In this document: positions 12,991-27,081 of the stretch, in pieces | Layout: each line of letters begins with the position of its first letter | Position numbering within the stretch: position 1 is the stretch's first letter | Assembly: GCA_958295665.1 (NCBI GenBank) | Contig: OY282558.1 | Coordinates: 462,432,995-462,496,994 of the forward strand | Direction of reading: 5' to 3' | DNA from: Tipula vernalis | Lineage: Eukaryota; Arthropoda; Insecta; Diptera; Tipulidae | Length of the DNA stretch: 64,000 nucleotides | Translations under genes and position numbers: made by a program | The notes under the pieces: model-generated | Told to the model about the DNA's origin: nothing | The model's database searches: none | The model's input: the letters and a program-made list of their open reading frames with translations, nothing else

Positions 12991-13119
12991 TTATTTGTGG
13001 TTAAGATTACGCTGTAATCTATCAAACTTTAATTGTTGCGCGTGGTTTAGTTTCTGAATGTTAATATGTCCTTTGAATCGATTATCAAAGGATCTGCCTG
13101 TTTGACCAATACAACAATT
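12991..13119 (-). pseudogene. Penelope-like GIY-YIG endonuclease remnant
   Basis: On the minus strand a 42-codon open stretch encodes CCIGQTGRSFDNRFKGHIN and continues to a TAA at 12991. The IGQTGRSF-x-x-RFK-x-H block is diagnostic of the GIY-YIG nuclease at the C-terminus of Penelope-like retroelements. The conserved Arg after the GQTGRSF block is present. The preceding residues are out of frame or interrupted, and neither the reverse transcriptase nor the rest of the nuclease is recognisable here. Confidence 0.7.
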
Positions 13120-15290
13120 CATTTATGTTACAAATCTCAAGATATATATACTATATATGCATATAAAAACTTTAAGTATTAACAATTTCAAAACTTTTAA
13201 TCATTCCAAAGATATTAAGAATTTTAAAAATTTCAGGAAATTTAAGTATTTTACGGAATTATTTTATGTCTAAAATATTTTGAAATGTTTTAAAAATTTA
13301 AAGCTAAAAAATATTAAATAACTTTAGAACATATTTCTTAAAATTTCAATAATCTAATGAAATCTGTACCGTTAGTTTTTCAGATTGTACGCAATGCGAT
13401 TAATTGGGCTTAGGTTCTGTTTTCTGAACGACGCTAATTTACATCACTTTTCGAAGGTTCTACCTATTTTAGAATACGAAAACTGTATGAATTTTAAAAT
13501 GATCGATATTTGGTCTTGAGCCAGATTTTTTTTTTTTTTTGTACATATTAAATTAAGAAATTTGAAAACATTCAAGAATTTTACGGATTTCAACACAGAA
13601 TAAATTTTAAGAATTTCAAAATTTTTTAGAATTTAATGAATTTTAAGAATTTTACGAAATATAAATAACTTTTGGTTTACAATACATTTGTTTTTGTGTT
13701 CAGAAATTTTAAATCTCTAAGAACTTTATGTAATTTAGTGTGCTAAAACTTTAATAAGTTTAAGAGGTTTAAAAATTTTAGAATTTTACGTAATAACATT
13801 TTTTCTAAACCTCATAGAATTTGACAAATTTCAAAATACCAATATATTTTAAAATTAACTAAAAGAATTTCAAAATTTTTTAAAATTTCATGAATTATAG
13901 TTATAGTTATTATTATAGTTTTAGGAAATTTTAATAATTTGGAGCAATTTTGAATTTTTTTTTAAAAAATATTATATTAAAGAAAAAAGAACGATGAAGG
14001 ATTTTAAAAACATCAAATTTTAGAGAAATGCTAGAAATATTTTATTTGTTATTAATTAACGAAAATTAAATATTTAATTTTGCACATTTTACGACTCTTT
14101 GCCAAGCAGTACACGAATTAATAATAAAAGCAAATTTAAAGAATTTCAAAAATAATGGAAAAAGATATTTAGGTTTCTTTTATTTCAGTGGTTTACATTT
14201 TATTTTAATAATTTTATGATTATACGAATTTTAAATACTCAAATATGTAAAACTAAACAATTTTATATAACTTAAGAGCCTAAAGTATTTCTTGAAATTC
14301 TAACATTTATTTGAAATTTGTTTGAAACATTTAGTTTTTTAGATATGATATTTTGCGCGAATTCAAATCTTCTCGCGAATAAAATTCATTTTTTTGAGAA
14401 TTCAATTTTTGAGAATTTAAAGCAATAAATTTACAGAATTCTTTAAGAAGTTTTAGGAAATTTTAATAATTTGAAGAACTACAAAAATTAATTTATTTGA
14501 AATTTGTTTGAAACATTTAGTTTTTCAGATATTATATTTTGCGCGAATTCAAATTTTCTCGCGAATAAAATTCATTTTTTTGAGAATTAAATTTTTGAGA
14601 ATTTAAAGCAATAAATTTACAGAATTCTTTAAGAAGTTTTAAGAAATTTGAATAATTTGAAGAACTCCAAAAATGAAGATGACAATTTGGAGAATTTTTT
14701 AAAATGTTATATTAAAGGAAAAGGGAGGCTGAAGAACTATTTTGCAGCATTACCAGAATTTTAAAAAGATATCAAATCTTAGGAATTTGTTAGAAATATT
14801 TTATTTTTTATTAATTAAAGAAAATTAATATTTCATTTTACAAAATTTTAATTGATATAAATTTTAAGATTTTTAAAAACTACAAATTTCAAATCTTCAT
14901 GAATTTATACAACATTTTAATTTAAAGAATTTCAAAATAAATTATTATAAAAAATATATGCAAAACTTTAATTTTTAATATATTTAAATATTTCAAGAAT
15001 ACAAAATTTCCACGAAATTAAGAATTTGATTATTTAATTACTTTAAATTTTAATTAAGGTTAACTGATTTTAAAAAGTTCCAAAATATCAATCAATTTAA
15101 AAATTTAAAGATTTGAATTTTTCAAATTTAATAAATTGCAAACATTTCATGGAATTTAACAATTTTCTGTACACAAATTTTAAACACTTGATATAATGCT
15201 AAAGAATTTTAAATAATTTTGGAGCTTTAATTTTTAGAAATTTCACTAATTTCAGGAAATTTAAAAGTTAAAATTTTTTTTAAATATGTA
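13120..15290. other. Cryptically simple AATTT-rich tract
   Basis: Over 2 kb built of scrambled variants of words such as AAATTTTAAGAATTT and TTTAAAAATTT, with almost no GC-containing words. No coding potential. It contains the 186-bp tandem duplication listed separately. Similar but shorter tracts occur near 18.7-19.1, 20.2-20.5, 41.0-41.7 and 43.7-43.9 kb. Such DNA could act as matrix-attachment DNA, but nothing here proves it. Confidence 0.5.
14310..14681. repeat. 186-bp tandem duplication
   Basis: Two adjacent copies with a 186-bp period (GCGCGAATTC at 14355 and 14541), each running from TTTGAAATTTGTTTGAAACA to about GAATAATTTGAAGAACT and differing at scattered bases. A local segmental duplication inside the AT-rich tract. 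Confidence 0.85.
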
Positions 15291-18200
15291 AGTGTTTTCT
15301 AAGAATTTAAATTTTCATTACTTACTAAACATCACTTATCCAAAATTAACCATTACCATGTGCATTCAAATAAAGAAATTTGTTATACTTCTTAAGGTAA
15401 TAATCAAAACAAAGCTGTGTCGTAAAACATTAAAAAGTTGTGCTTTTACCATCAAAACTCATAAAACATATTTCTAATGGTATCTGCACGAAAACATTTT
15501 GTTTTTCACCATTGTATACGAAATTAATATTTTTACGACTTAAATTTTTCTTAATTATCTACGTAGAATGTAGCTTCTCATCTATCATATTCCTACCCGA
15601 ATATATAAAAAAAACAACGACATTTTATTTCATTGCATTCTAAATGCTAAACAGTATTCAAATTAAAACAATTGAATTTCCAAATTTTCCAAACGACAGT
15701 TACTCGTACAATATTACATACAATAAATATTACTAATGGGCGCCTCGCAACTGGATATAAAAGGATGATGGATATAATCCGTGGTGCAAGCAATGTCAAC
15801 ACGAAAAAAAATACAACTAGCAAGAATTGGTGCTTAAAAATCTCGTTTCACGATTTAATTTGATTCTTGAGCATTTTTTGTTTATTGTTTTATATAATTT
15901 CAATTGACATAATTTATTCAGTTTCTATTTTTTGTCGTTTATTTGTTTGCTTAAATTTATTTTTATCGTAAATTGAAACATAACAATAATAATAGAAGGA
16001 AAATTCCTGCAGAGAGAGACAGAGAATCGTAATTCATTTCTTTGTAATTTTATTGTTGTATATTTTTAAAAGTGCGGATTTTGTGTGTATAAACTCGGAT
16101 GACATGCGACAAAATGACACGAGACAATTGTTTAGTAGTGTATGAGTATATGGGTGGGGTGTTTTGTGTATTTTTTTTTTTTTTTTTTGTTAATGTTAAG
16201 TAGGAAAAATTCTTGAAAAATGTGAAAATAATTTTTTGTATTTGTGCGGTATTCAAATTTGATGAAGAAATTAAATTAGATTCTATGACAATTGTTCAGC
16301 TCAAGAGGTAAATTACAATGATATAATCCCTTAAATAAACAACCAGCACGAATCGCGATTATGGATATTGTGCGAAATATACTTGAGGGTTTATGAATTT
16401 GTACATTGATCCGTTATGTATAAAATATTTTGTTTGCAAGAGCATCGAAAGTGGTTTGCAATTTGTCATGACGGATAAAGTAAGAAATTTTGAGTAACTG
16501 GATTCTTACAAATTTAATTAATCTTTATTTATTAATCAGCTTCAACTGGGCAAATATTCTTTATAATTCATTTATTTACTTTTTTTTTTGTTATTTTATT
16601 TGTGTGAGACCAGAATTCTTTATAAGGGCGATGGGCCCGAGACAAATTAATAAATTTTGTTCAAAATTAATACCCGGGCAATTTTATGGGATGCCCGTTT
16701 TCTCTTTCTAACCAAATTTAACTTACGAAACATTGCTTGCCACTATCTACAGCATATGTATATGATAATATCTCTCAATAAGTGGTAGGTACCAAAAATG
16801 CGTCGTTTTCAGACTCGAACGTTAATTGAATCTCTTGTTGCTTACCTCTAAATCTCTTTTTTCAATAATTTTATTTATACAAAACTTTAAATTATCGTCA
16901 ATTTAATTACCTAATAAGCAGTTTCCAAATTCACTTTTAGGAAATTTTATATTAATGCAGTAATCCAAAATTACAAGATTTAATTTTAGAGCCTTTATTC
17001 ACATCTTGCGGCTCACATGCATGATTTTTCACAACTTTTAAATTATATTTAATTAAAATAAAAGAGTTTTCCCGGAAGATGAGCAGCACTCTGGTTTTCT
17101 AAAAAATAAGATAATGTGTAAACGAGGAGACTTGTAAAAAGCTAAGCTTACTTGTATGTGCAGTAGCATAGAAAAATTGCACACTGATAAAGGATCAATA
17201 ATCATACCTGCAAAAAACTTTAATTTAAGTAAAACGCCAAACAATTTTGTCGATTTGGTTAGAATATGTAAGAATTTTTTTTGACTGCGATGATCATTCA
17301 CCCGCGCACCGATCAAAAGTTGAATATCCTTATATATGTAGATAAGATGTTGCTTATTTACTATTTGGGTATGTATTTGACTGTGGGAAGCCAACCAACT
17401 TGTTTTGTGTCATAAATAAAATTTAGAGTTAGTCATCAAATATTCGTTCGTTATCAATCGACCGGTCGTACAAGTATGGTAACAACAACCACACCAAAAC
17501 ATTACTCATTTGGACGACAACAAGTCAATAAATTATAAACTATTTTTTCGCGTATTTCCAATAAGCTCGATGGGCAATCACCTATCACTATTATTGTGAT
17601 GTTGCTTATGCTAATCGTTACAAATAAAAAACCTAACAAGTTTATCTCGACAACATTTTCTAGGTAGAGGTCAATGTTATCATCTAGCTTTTTATTTTAT
17701 GTTACGATGATAGTGTGATGATTAAATTGATAGTTATTATCATATTTCATCTCGTTTAACATTTTCTATAGATATGATATCGTTCCGCGTTTAAATATAT
17801 GAATACATTATCAATCACAAAGTTTTAGTGTTTTTACGTATTTGAATATATAATTATGATAGTGAAACTAACAAAAACATAATATACCTTTTAATGGACT
17901 CAGTGAAATTTTGTATTTATTAAATTTCTTGCCTGGGAATTGGAATACATAAGTTTCGGTTGATTTAGCAACAATTTATTCCGACTGATTGAAATCGCTA
18001 GGTCAGTCACACCTTTATGTGATTTTTCACTCAAGAAATTGAATTTTTCTTTCTGTAACCTTTACCATTTTGCACGATATCCAATTATACACTTTATCTA
18101 CACGTTTATATTATGGTAGCAGACTAGAATAACGAAGCATAAAAATTGTTCATTCATTGTATGCAAATAGATTAAGCTCGTCATTGTGAAATGTGCTTGA

Positions 18201-21200
18201 TTTCGAAATAATTTGTTTTATAGGTACCTTGTGCATGTTTAAAATTTTATTTCAGCTGTGTTCTTAAACTAACTAAGTAACCTGTTATATTGCTACATTT
18301 TATGAAAACTTTTTTAATTTTTTTTTATGTACATAGTTTAAAAATAAAAACTTCGCGAAACTTTTACAGAAGAAGCGATTGAATTATTTCTAACTTTACC
18401 ACACTAAAAACGATCATTGCTTAATTTGGCTGCGAAGAAATACTCGAAGGAACGTCTGAGACCGAGTTAATATTTAAGTACTATTTGTTACATGTAAGCA
18501 TCAGTGAAACTTTGTGGATCCAAAAGTTATACCGTTGGAAAGAATCCTTGAAGAGTTCGTTACTATTTCAACTTGTGGTCAAAAATTGAATTTATTAAAA
18601 ATTATTAATTGAATTTCGATTCTGCTACATCTATGTCAAAATAAAACTATAATACTAAACGCATAGGCACCAAATATTAATTTTTAAATTAGCTTGAAAT
18701 TATAAAATTACTGACTGTGTTTTAAAATTTTTAATTTCTAATCGGCATTAAATAACTAGGTATACAAATTATAATACCTAAATTCTTTAATTTTTAAGTT
18801 CCACCTTAAGTCCTAAAGTTTAAAACAATAATTTGTAACATTTTAAAAAAATTTGCTTTACTATTCAAAAATTTCAAAATTAATTATTTTGATTTTTTTT
18901 TTACGTTTCTAAAATTCTTAATTTAATAACAAATTAAAAAATATTCCCAACACTATTAAAGTCTAAATTAAATATGAAAAGGTGCTAAATATCTAAAATC
19001 CCAAATTTTTAAATTATTTGCTAACTTCTGAATTTTATAAGAGTTTTTTAAGAATTACTAAATTTCTGACGTGGAAGATTAGGAAGAAATTTAGGCCTAA
19101 ATTGAATTTAAATAAAATTGATGAAAACGAATGACAATCTTTTCTTTATGTGGGGCATTTACAATTTTTATATTGAAATTTTGTATCAAACTGACCTACA
19201 TATGAAAGGTAGGACTCAGATTGAAATATATCAATACTCAATTTCACGGTTACCAGGGATTTGTGTTTTGTTTCTAATTTTTTAGATACAATGGTAGAAT
19301 TATATTTTATGTGTAAACTGTATCTGTATACTATCTTTCTTTCATGATATAGTGAATATATTTGAATTGTGATGTACTAAGGTAAGAGTTCATACGAATT
19401 ATTTGATGTTTGGATTATAAAAGTAAACTCTAAAAAATCAATTTAAAATTTATAAAATTGAAAAATAACTTTTCCAATTATACGCAACGTAGACGAAAAA
19501 CTTTTCGAGATAATTTAGAAATCAAGAGGAACATATATTTTGGTAGGTACTCCTGTATCATAAATTTATGGCAAACAATTTTTTGAAAAAGTTGGTTGTT
19601 ATGTGAAAAACATTTTGAAGATTGAAGTTTAGCGAAAATTGGAAAATTGGTTTGCTTAATTTGGTTTCAATAATGTTTAACAACGAAAGACGAAATTTTT
19701 TGGTACAGTCAAAATTGTAAAACACACTTGACGATTGTCTACATCTGGGATAAGTACATTTCAACTCATGGATTTTCCTTTGTCTCTAATTGGATAAGCG
19801 AGTTATATTTCTCTTATTTCTTCCGTTAATAATCGCTCGAGTTGCAATTATGAATAAAACTATGAAAAGTTTGAAACTAAAATATTCTTAATAAGAGGAA
19901 GTTTTTTTTGAGAAGTCCTCACATTTCATTATACTGAGTATATTATCTTCATTAGACTGATTTGAAGGGTTTTCTAAATTAACCGGACTAACGGGATTGC
20001 TACAGTATCTTGATTTCTTGCAACTATTCGAGCGGTTAATTTCAATTTAGCAGTTAATGCTTCATGGGGCCTACACTCTGAATTTATTTTTTTTCGGAAT
20101 CTCAATTACTGTTTTGAGCGACGACGATATCAGACTTTTACCTGGTAAATACTTGGAAAGTATGTGTGTTCGATCGATATTTGAATATAGAAATTTTAGA
20201 AATTATTAGCACGAAAGATTTAAATATTTGACAAAAAACTTCAAAATTAATTTTGATAATTTAGAAAATTAGAAATCTTTGAACATTTTTTCTGTTTAGT
20301 TATCTTAAAAATGTTACCCATGGTTCAGTATGGCTATTTTGAAATTTAGCAATGGGGCTTAATAAATTTCTAATTTAACAAAAATATCAAATATGAAAAT
20401 TAAAGAATCATCTATTTATAATTAGAAATTTAAAAAAATTTCAAATTTAGAAATTAAGAATTTTATAAAATTTGGTGATTAAAACATTCGTGTACAGCAA
20501 GGAAAATATTTTTGACAAAATGTAGAAGGTATGGCTTGTTGCCCAGTCATATTATCAATAATGTTAAGTGTATTTTTATGAACATTCAACCAGATGCTGA
20601 TTAATAACAAAATTCAAAATTTGGTTGAAAATGTCAAACAAAAAATTCTTAACGTGGAAATCGAAATTACTTTTTGGCAAATTAAAGAATTTGGACGTTG
20701 AATTTCGAATTATAAAAACCAACTATAGAAGACTTTGATATTGACATACAATTTTTAAACGCCTTTTATGCTACGCAAGCACGATTTTTAAAAAATTCAC
20801 TTAAATCTCAACTGAATATAAATTTGATGCATTGGTTAGTCAACAGATCGCCGTGTGTGATATTGCAAATACAAACGGTTGTTGCAATATCACTTAACAG
20901 TGCTGTTCCGAACAATGTTTTGGAATCTGTTATTCAAAGCATTGAGAACGAACAGCAATGAAATATAGCTAGATTTAGAATATGTCATGTTTTAAAATTT
21001 TTTTGTCAAAAAACAGCTATTTACACATATGTATATATAAAGGAAAGACGACTACAGGAATTAAAATTCGAAACAAAAAATTTTATAAAAAATAATCGAA
21101 AGATTATTTTGAAAACAAAACTAATTAAGTGTCAACAGAATAACAGTATAACGGCACAAAATGGTAGTATTAGATTTAATGTCGGATTGAACTCACGACT

Positions 21201-22970
21201 GAAAATGTTAGAGCCACCAGCCTCCAAATTTATAAAGCTCGAAATTTCCTTCCGACTTACCAACCCTGCAACGTGCTTTCTTGCTTGGACAAGGAGATTG
21301 TAAAACTTGTTTTCAGAGGGGTATGGATACAATCAATGGCAACGCTAACATGGCACGCTAAATTGAACTTTCGGCCAGGCACTTACGAGTGACCTTAGTC
21401 ATGCAATAATTCCATCAGTCTAGCTATAAACTGTTGAAGGCGATCGAGCATAAATTATTCACACTTTAGGACTTAAGTTATAAAAATGACATCAGAATTA
21501 TAAGAGGAAAGCGATCATAAGAGCTTTATATGGCGGAAGCCAAGCCCAACTCAAAGCCTTTTCCGAATAAAATAAGACAATAGTTGGTTTTTATTTAATT
21601 ACCTATCTGCACAAGTTTTATTTGCATTCGAAGGGTTAATTATAATTTTTCGACACAACTTCCTTTCCGTTTTGAAGCCAAGGTCTTCACAACTTTGAGA
21701 CAAATTTATTTAAAACATGCACTTTGCGAAAGTATTCACATCTTCGCACTGTGTGATAACTTAGCACTAAATACATTTTGAATTAAAACCTCTGGTTGAA
21801 ATGCTAATTTTAAAAAATTCAGTGTGCAGAATTAGTCTGAGCGTTCATTAATCCTCCAAATGTTAATATCCAGAAAAGCTTAACATAATATAGCCTCGTC
21901 AGAACGTATATATCTACTATATTTGGTACCTGTTTGATTTAGCGAACGTTTTAGATATATTCATCTTTTCATCATTGCGTCAGCATTGAAGCTCTTTAAT
22001 AAAGAGAAAATTGCTACCGTATAATTTGATTTATAAACAGAAATTTTACTGTCGAAATAACGTCATTAATTGTGAAAATCAATATGAATCAAAGTTGCAA
22101 AATTATTAACCTCATTTTAATCCGCAGTATTGTATCACCCTCTGAAATTTTGTACCATTTCAGTAGTTTTCCGTTACTATACAAAAATGTTATTTACAAA
22201 TTTTGTTTAACAAATAAATTAATTTTATTCAAAAACACTCGAATTTTTATTTTTACTCGATTTAACTTAATTTTTAATTTGTACATTTTAATTGAATTAA
22301 AAATTTTATTTTTTATTTGGTAGACTGTCGACTCTGTATAATTTCTGATTTGCTATGGCGCATAAAAATAAATGTCGTAGAATTATTGATGAAGAGTTTT
22401 ATTATGTTGCAACCCAATTTAGGAGTTTGAAAATTAAAGGATATTTTGGTGAAATTATCTTTCGGAAAATCGTGCTCAATTCTTTTTGTTTTTAATAAGT
22501 TTTAGGTTCTACTCGCATTCTAACCAAACTTTATTAAAATTCGCGACTCAGTTATGGCCTCAAAACCCGTCGAAGTCTAAAGTCGGATTTTAAATTGGAC
22601 AGAAAGTAGGTTCCTGTCTTTTATTCCGAACTCAAATTTCACTTAATGGTTAAAGTATATTTATTCCTTATAAACAAATTAGCTTCTACATTGTCTTGAT
22701 TTTAGTAAATTAGTGTTGGTTTTTAAAACATATGTGAAAAATCGTACCATTGTCTTAACTCTAACTGACCGAACGCATTATTGTGTGTTACTTGTGCAAA
22801 TTCAAAGCACCGTGTTGTATTATTCGCACTAATTGTATTATTCTCAAAAATGGTGCACCAGAGCACTATAAAGTTTAGAAATTATTTTTGCCTCACTATG
22901 GGTAACACAAATAAGTCCAACAGTTTTTTCGTGTTTACATTTATTTATAAATCTTAGTATGAATCGTTGT
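15291..22970. other. Long gene-free AT-rich interval
   Basis: Nearly 7.7 kb without a gene that I can support. Many 60-110-codon open frames exist (for example 15292-15643, 17053-17394, 22072-22323), but they have AT-driven composition, no paired splice sites and no known motif. A slightly GC-richer patch at about 21170-21430 may be an old repeat. If the ratchet points at 4043 and 23002 are real, this is intronic. Confidence 0.4.
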
Positions 22971-22974
22971 TAAT

Positions 22975-23010
22975 AAATGTTGTTTTATTTTCACATTTTA
23001 GGTAAGTGAC
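22975..23010 (+). promoter_or_regulatory. Candidate recursive-splicing ratchet point 2
   Basis: TTGTTTTATTTTCACATTTTAG ends at 23001 and the perfect donor GTAAGT starts at 23002. A strong pyrimidine-rich 3' splice site fused to a strong 5' splice site is the ratchet-point signature. It lies about 19 kb from the similar site at 4043 and about 21 kb before the exon at 44208, a spacing that suits stepwise removal of a giant + strand intron. Confidence 0.55.
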
Positions 23011-24440
23011 CAACACGAAAAAATGTGGTATGGCAATAAAAGAAATCAACTGTTCTTAATCGTATAAGTATCTTCCACCGAAAACAATCAATTTCCATTG
23101 TACGAATCATAGCCAGTTGAACTTGAATACTCAAAACAACATCACCGGTTATGCATATTTAAACAATGCTTACGCATACGCGGAAATTTGTTATCCACTA
23201 TCAATGATAACAACGTCTAATGCCCATTACAATATGGAAAAATGTTTATGTTTTATGTAACTACCTAGATAAAAAAAAATGTTTGAATGTCACGGCATAT
23301 TATGAAAAATTATGACCACGATAAAAATGTCTAAACAACAACCGTTCGAACATAAATCTGTTCTCTCAATTTCACTTGCGCGTTTTATGCTTTTTTTCTT
23401 TTTGTTTATGTATTTTATGTAAACATCATACACTATATCATATAATCATGGAAATAGTTTTGATAGTGGAGCAAACATCATAGTAAATGTACAGTTTCTG
23501 TATATAACCTTCCGTGCGAGCAAATTAATGTTTCTGATTTATATTCTAAACATACAAGATAACAAATCGTGTTCATTGATGGGTTATAAAATTTACATTA
23601 ATTTTCATTAATCACTTCAACTTTTCTTGTTTTGTTTTACTTTTATCTTAAATTTCTCCTCTTATACCTCTGTACACAATTGAGACGAATCCTAAATGCC
23701 ACGCGTTAGTAACCAAATTTTTTTCATTTTCAGGATAATTAAGTAAACAATATTTAAAAGATTTTCAATAAAAAAAAGGATATCACATCTTCAAACTGGA
23801 ATGAGTGTCAAATATGTTTAACAAATTTCAGGGCGCGCACGGGTATTTATTACAGTGATTTAAATTATTGAAATAATCGTTTATTTTTTTTACCTCTTCC
23901 CATTTTTGGCGGAACGAGTGCGGGAAAAAGGTATGCTCAAGAAAATGGGAAAGATTAAAATATGTTTTCTCTTATTTGTAAAAAACTTATTAATTTTCTT
24001 AAGTTTTGGTATGATTTATTGCTGTAGGGTTTGGTAGATTGAATAAATTTGATTTCAGACGCTAATTAAATATTTGTTTTGTATTATAATTAAGATGTGA
24101 TTATTTATTTTATCACATAAAATTAGCATATTTATAATTAGCACATTAACAGAGGAGAGATGACTTCATTTAAAGTTTGTTAAAGCTATTTAGGGGGTTT
24201 ACTTTGTCCAAATAAAGTGGCCTAAACTAGAATTATTTTCTGATTAGCCTACATTTAAAATTAGCTTATCTTGGTTTTTGTGAATTAGTTTTGATGGTTG
24301 TTCTCGAAAATTTCTTGAGTAATACTCCAAAATATATTAGTTTTCAACGATGTTAGCCCAATAAATTCTATTAAAAATTGTTTATTGAAATCATGCTTCA
24401 TATACAATAAAAAATAATTTTTAAATTACTCCTATAAAGT
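23011..24440. other. Gene-free AT-rich stretch
   Basis: No supported exon, RNA gene or element boundary. Confidence 0.4.
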
Positions 24441-24442
24441 AG

Positions 24443-24540
24443 GAGAACAAAACAAAGTTTCGGTATATATACAACATCAGCCGCAGCTCGAGAAGAGAAC
24501 AAAACAACGTTTCAGTATATATACACCATCAGCCGCAGCT
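24443..24540. repeat. 52-bp-period direct duplication
   Basis: GAGAACAAAACAAAGTTTCG...GCCGCAGCT occurs at 24443-24488 and again, with three changes, at 24495-24540. It carries the GC-richer word ATCAGCCGCAGCT. Origin unknown. Confidence 0.75.
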
Positions 24541-24545
24541 AGCCG

Positions 24546-26240
24546 TTGCTCAAATCAAAATTATTGCTTTATTTTATTAAAATACACTTGTTTCCTCATA
24601 TCTTCTGCTCACACAGAAAATCTCTCACATTCAACTATTGCGGTCAAGGACCCTGAATCAAGTATTCTATTTGCAAAGGCAGTTTCCATAAAAGATTTAT
24701 ATATTGATATTCCCATACAATATTTCATTATTCCCTGAAGATTAGAAGTCATTTAAAATGTATGTGCTAATTGATAATTGATATTTTCAATTTCCAATTT
24801 GTCTAGCATCTGGACGATTGCTTCATCTCATACAAGGATCTATTACATTTACAAGCTGGTCATTCGGTTATACTACTTGCTTTTCAAGTTTGTTATTTCA
24901 TACACATTTTCCATGCTTTTCGATATTATGATTTCTGCTTTAAATGGGAAGTAGTAACCACTTGATGTAAAAATTATAGAATGACAGTTTTTGTCTGCCT
25001 AATAAATAATAAGCAATGTCATTTGATGCCAAAACTGTGGATTATTTTTATGGTCAACCTCATGGGCCGGTTATTTGATAATTTTAATATGAAAACTTTA
25101 CAGGAACAATATTCTTAAAAAATAAACCCAACGAATGGAAGAATACTTGAGCTACATACTATGTATTTCGCCGCATTCCTTGGGTGATGTCCTATGTACA
25201 AACGGCAAACCGGCATTTTAAATCAGCCAATCGAATTTTTGGAAACATTGTTTATTTTACAACTATTTTTTAATAATTTTGATATTGCAATTTAATTATT
25301 AAAAAATAGTTAAAATCTTCCTTATTTTTAAATTTTATTATTAAAATTGGTATAAGTAAATTCGATTTGTTGCTACCGATTTGGCAGGAGTAACTGAATT
25401 CTGTTCCTCCTGAATTTTAGGACGCAAGAAATCAGAATGGTTAACTTAACTCAATACTTAAGCTAATCTCTTATCACTGCATAAGTATAAGAATAAATGG
25501 TTTTGGCTTAAGCGATTAAAATTTGTAAATTTAATCATATCTCGCAACAAAGCTTTAAACAATTTTTTACTAAAATTTACGGATTACTAAAATTTCGCGG
25601 CAACAATGTTTCGAATTAATGCACCACAAGAATAAGATTTCACTGATATACCAAATCAATCTACAATTAAATCGGAAAAGTATTTCCGAGCAATGTCTGG
25701 TACAAACTTCAGAATATATTCCACTTTTTCATTTATTTGATCAATTTTATAATTCTCAAACACAACATCTTAAAAGCTAGAACTATTGCAAACAACATCT
25801 CAAACAGTTATTTTGGAGGTAATCTGATTATGTGCTTTTATACAACCGTTGGATGACGCGGCTTATCTGGTAATAAGGGATAAGAAGGTGAATCAAATCG
25901 GTATGATTGAGTCGCTCGATATTTAAATGGTTGCGAAAAAAAGCAGCAATGGTTGCAAAAAAAGCAAAGACTAATAAAAGAAATGCAAAATTCCATGGCG
26001 CTCAGTTTACGCAGCAGACTAAAATAATAACGTGCAAACGAGCTAAAATTCTTATCAATACTAAGGTAAAAACCGCAATATTGTGAAATTACAAAAAAAA
26101 TGCATTCGTTATTTTATTAAAACTAAATAAATTAATTTATATTATTAAAATCATATTAAATCGTCCATCGGCCTCTTCAAATTCGTGATTCTCTTGAAAA
26201 TTTTGTATTGATCTTTGGATGAATAAAAATTTATGAAATG
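24546..26240. other. Gene-free AT-rich stretch
   Basis: No supported gene. On the minus strand AATAAA occurs at about 26118-26123, about 130 nt past the stop codon of the small gene at 26249-26618, and may be its poly(A) signal. Confidence 0.4.
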
Positions 26241-26248
26241 GCGCAACG

Positions 26249-26618
26249 CTAGAATAGTTGAAATGCGTTCGTAATGTTATACCTTGAAATTCGCATGGCT
26301 GCCAGAAGCGTTATTAAAAGTACCGTAATCATCATACAAATGGTGTAAGCAAAAGCTCTTGGATCATATTTGGAGATTTCAGCGTACATACGAAAAAAAC
26401 TATTATCGTCAGATGTCGTATCTGGCGCTTCTGGTATTGGTATCGATGTACATGATTTTGTTGATACCGGAATACCAGTAGCTTCTTCATATGATGGTGG
26501 TACTTCGTCTGATGGTGAGGAATTATGTGATGCACGCTACAATATGGATTTATAATTGTTAACATAGGGTGATACATGTATAAGAAGTGCGGACTGTTAT
26601 GTCACTTACAATAACCAT
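26249..26618 (-). CDS. Small PY-motif single-pass membrane protein (gene A)
   Basis: Two exons on the minus strand. The first coding exon is 9 nt (26610-26618, Met-Val-Ile), followed by a perfect GTAAGT donor. A 73-nt intron ends at TTGTAG, and exon 2 runs 26249-26536 to a TAG. The spliced frame is open for 98 residues, phase 0. From the N-terminus: a Ser/Asn-rich head, a PY motif PPSYEEATG at about residues 16-24, a Pro/Ser/Thr-rich linker, KYDPRAF, then one hydrophobic segment (AYTICMMITVLLITLLAAM, about 66-84) and a short basic tail (RISRYN). There is no signal peptide, so the PPxY head is probably cytosolic. PPxY motifs bind Nedd4-family WW domains (known); a ligase-adaptor role is inference. 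It is divergent from gene B, 464 bp between start codons. Family not recognised. Confidence 0.65.
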
Positions 26619-27081
26619 TTTCAAATTTGAATTTAATTTTTATAATTTTATAACAAAAATGAAAGAAATTGAACCAACGATTTTGAAGTTTAGGGCAAAA
26701 TAAAATATATGTTCAACAAAACTTTGGGACACTTGCTTAGTTTAGCAAAATTATATTCGAAATTCATAAGTGGTATTTCTTTATACATATACAGTGAGCA
26801 TATTTTACTATTTCTTGAATAATTCACAAACTCTGTCATTTATTTGTTTTTAGTTTTGTTTCAGAATACTAAAAATGCGGGACGTGAAACTAAATTTAGA
26901 AAAGTACTTCGCATTTATAGAGATAAGCTCTTTACAGATTATAATTCAAATTTTAGTAACGTAACTAGGTTTTACTGACCTTTTTGCTTACAAGATTATA
27001 TTTTCATCTCTAAAACATTTAAGAATTCGGGTTCGAATAAAAAATTTAATCTATCTACTTTAAGTTAAGAAGACGCGCATC

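Noticed and set aside
26370..26555. 61-residue + strand frame
   Set aside because: Antisense of gene A exon 2 and without splice or start support.
26332..26577. 81-residue His/Tyr-rich minus frame
   Set aside because: It overlaps exon 2 of gene A in another frame; the spliced PPSYEEATG frame has the better composition and a membrane segment.
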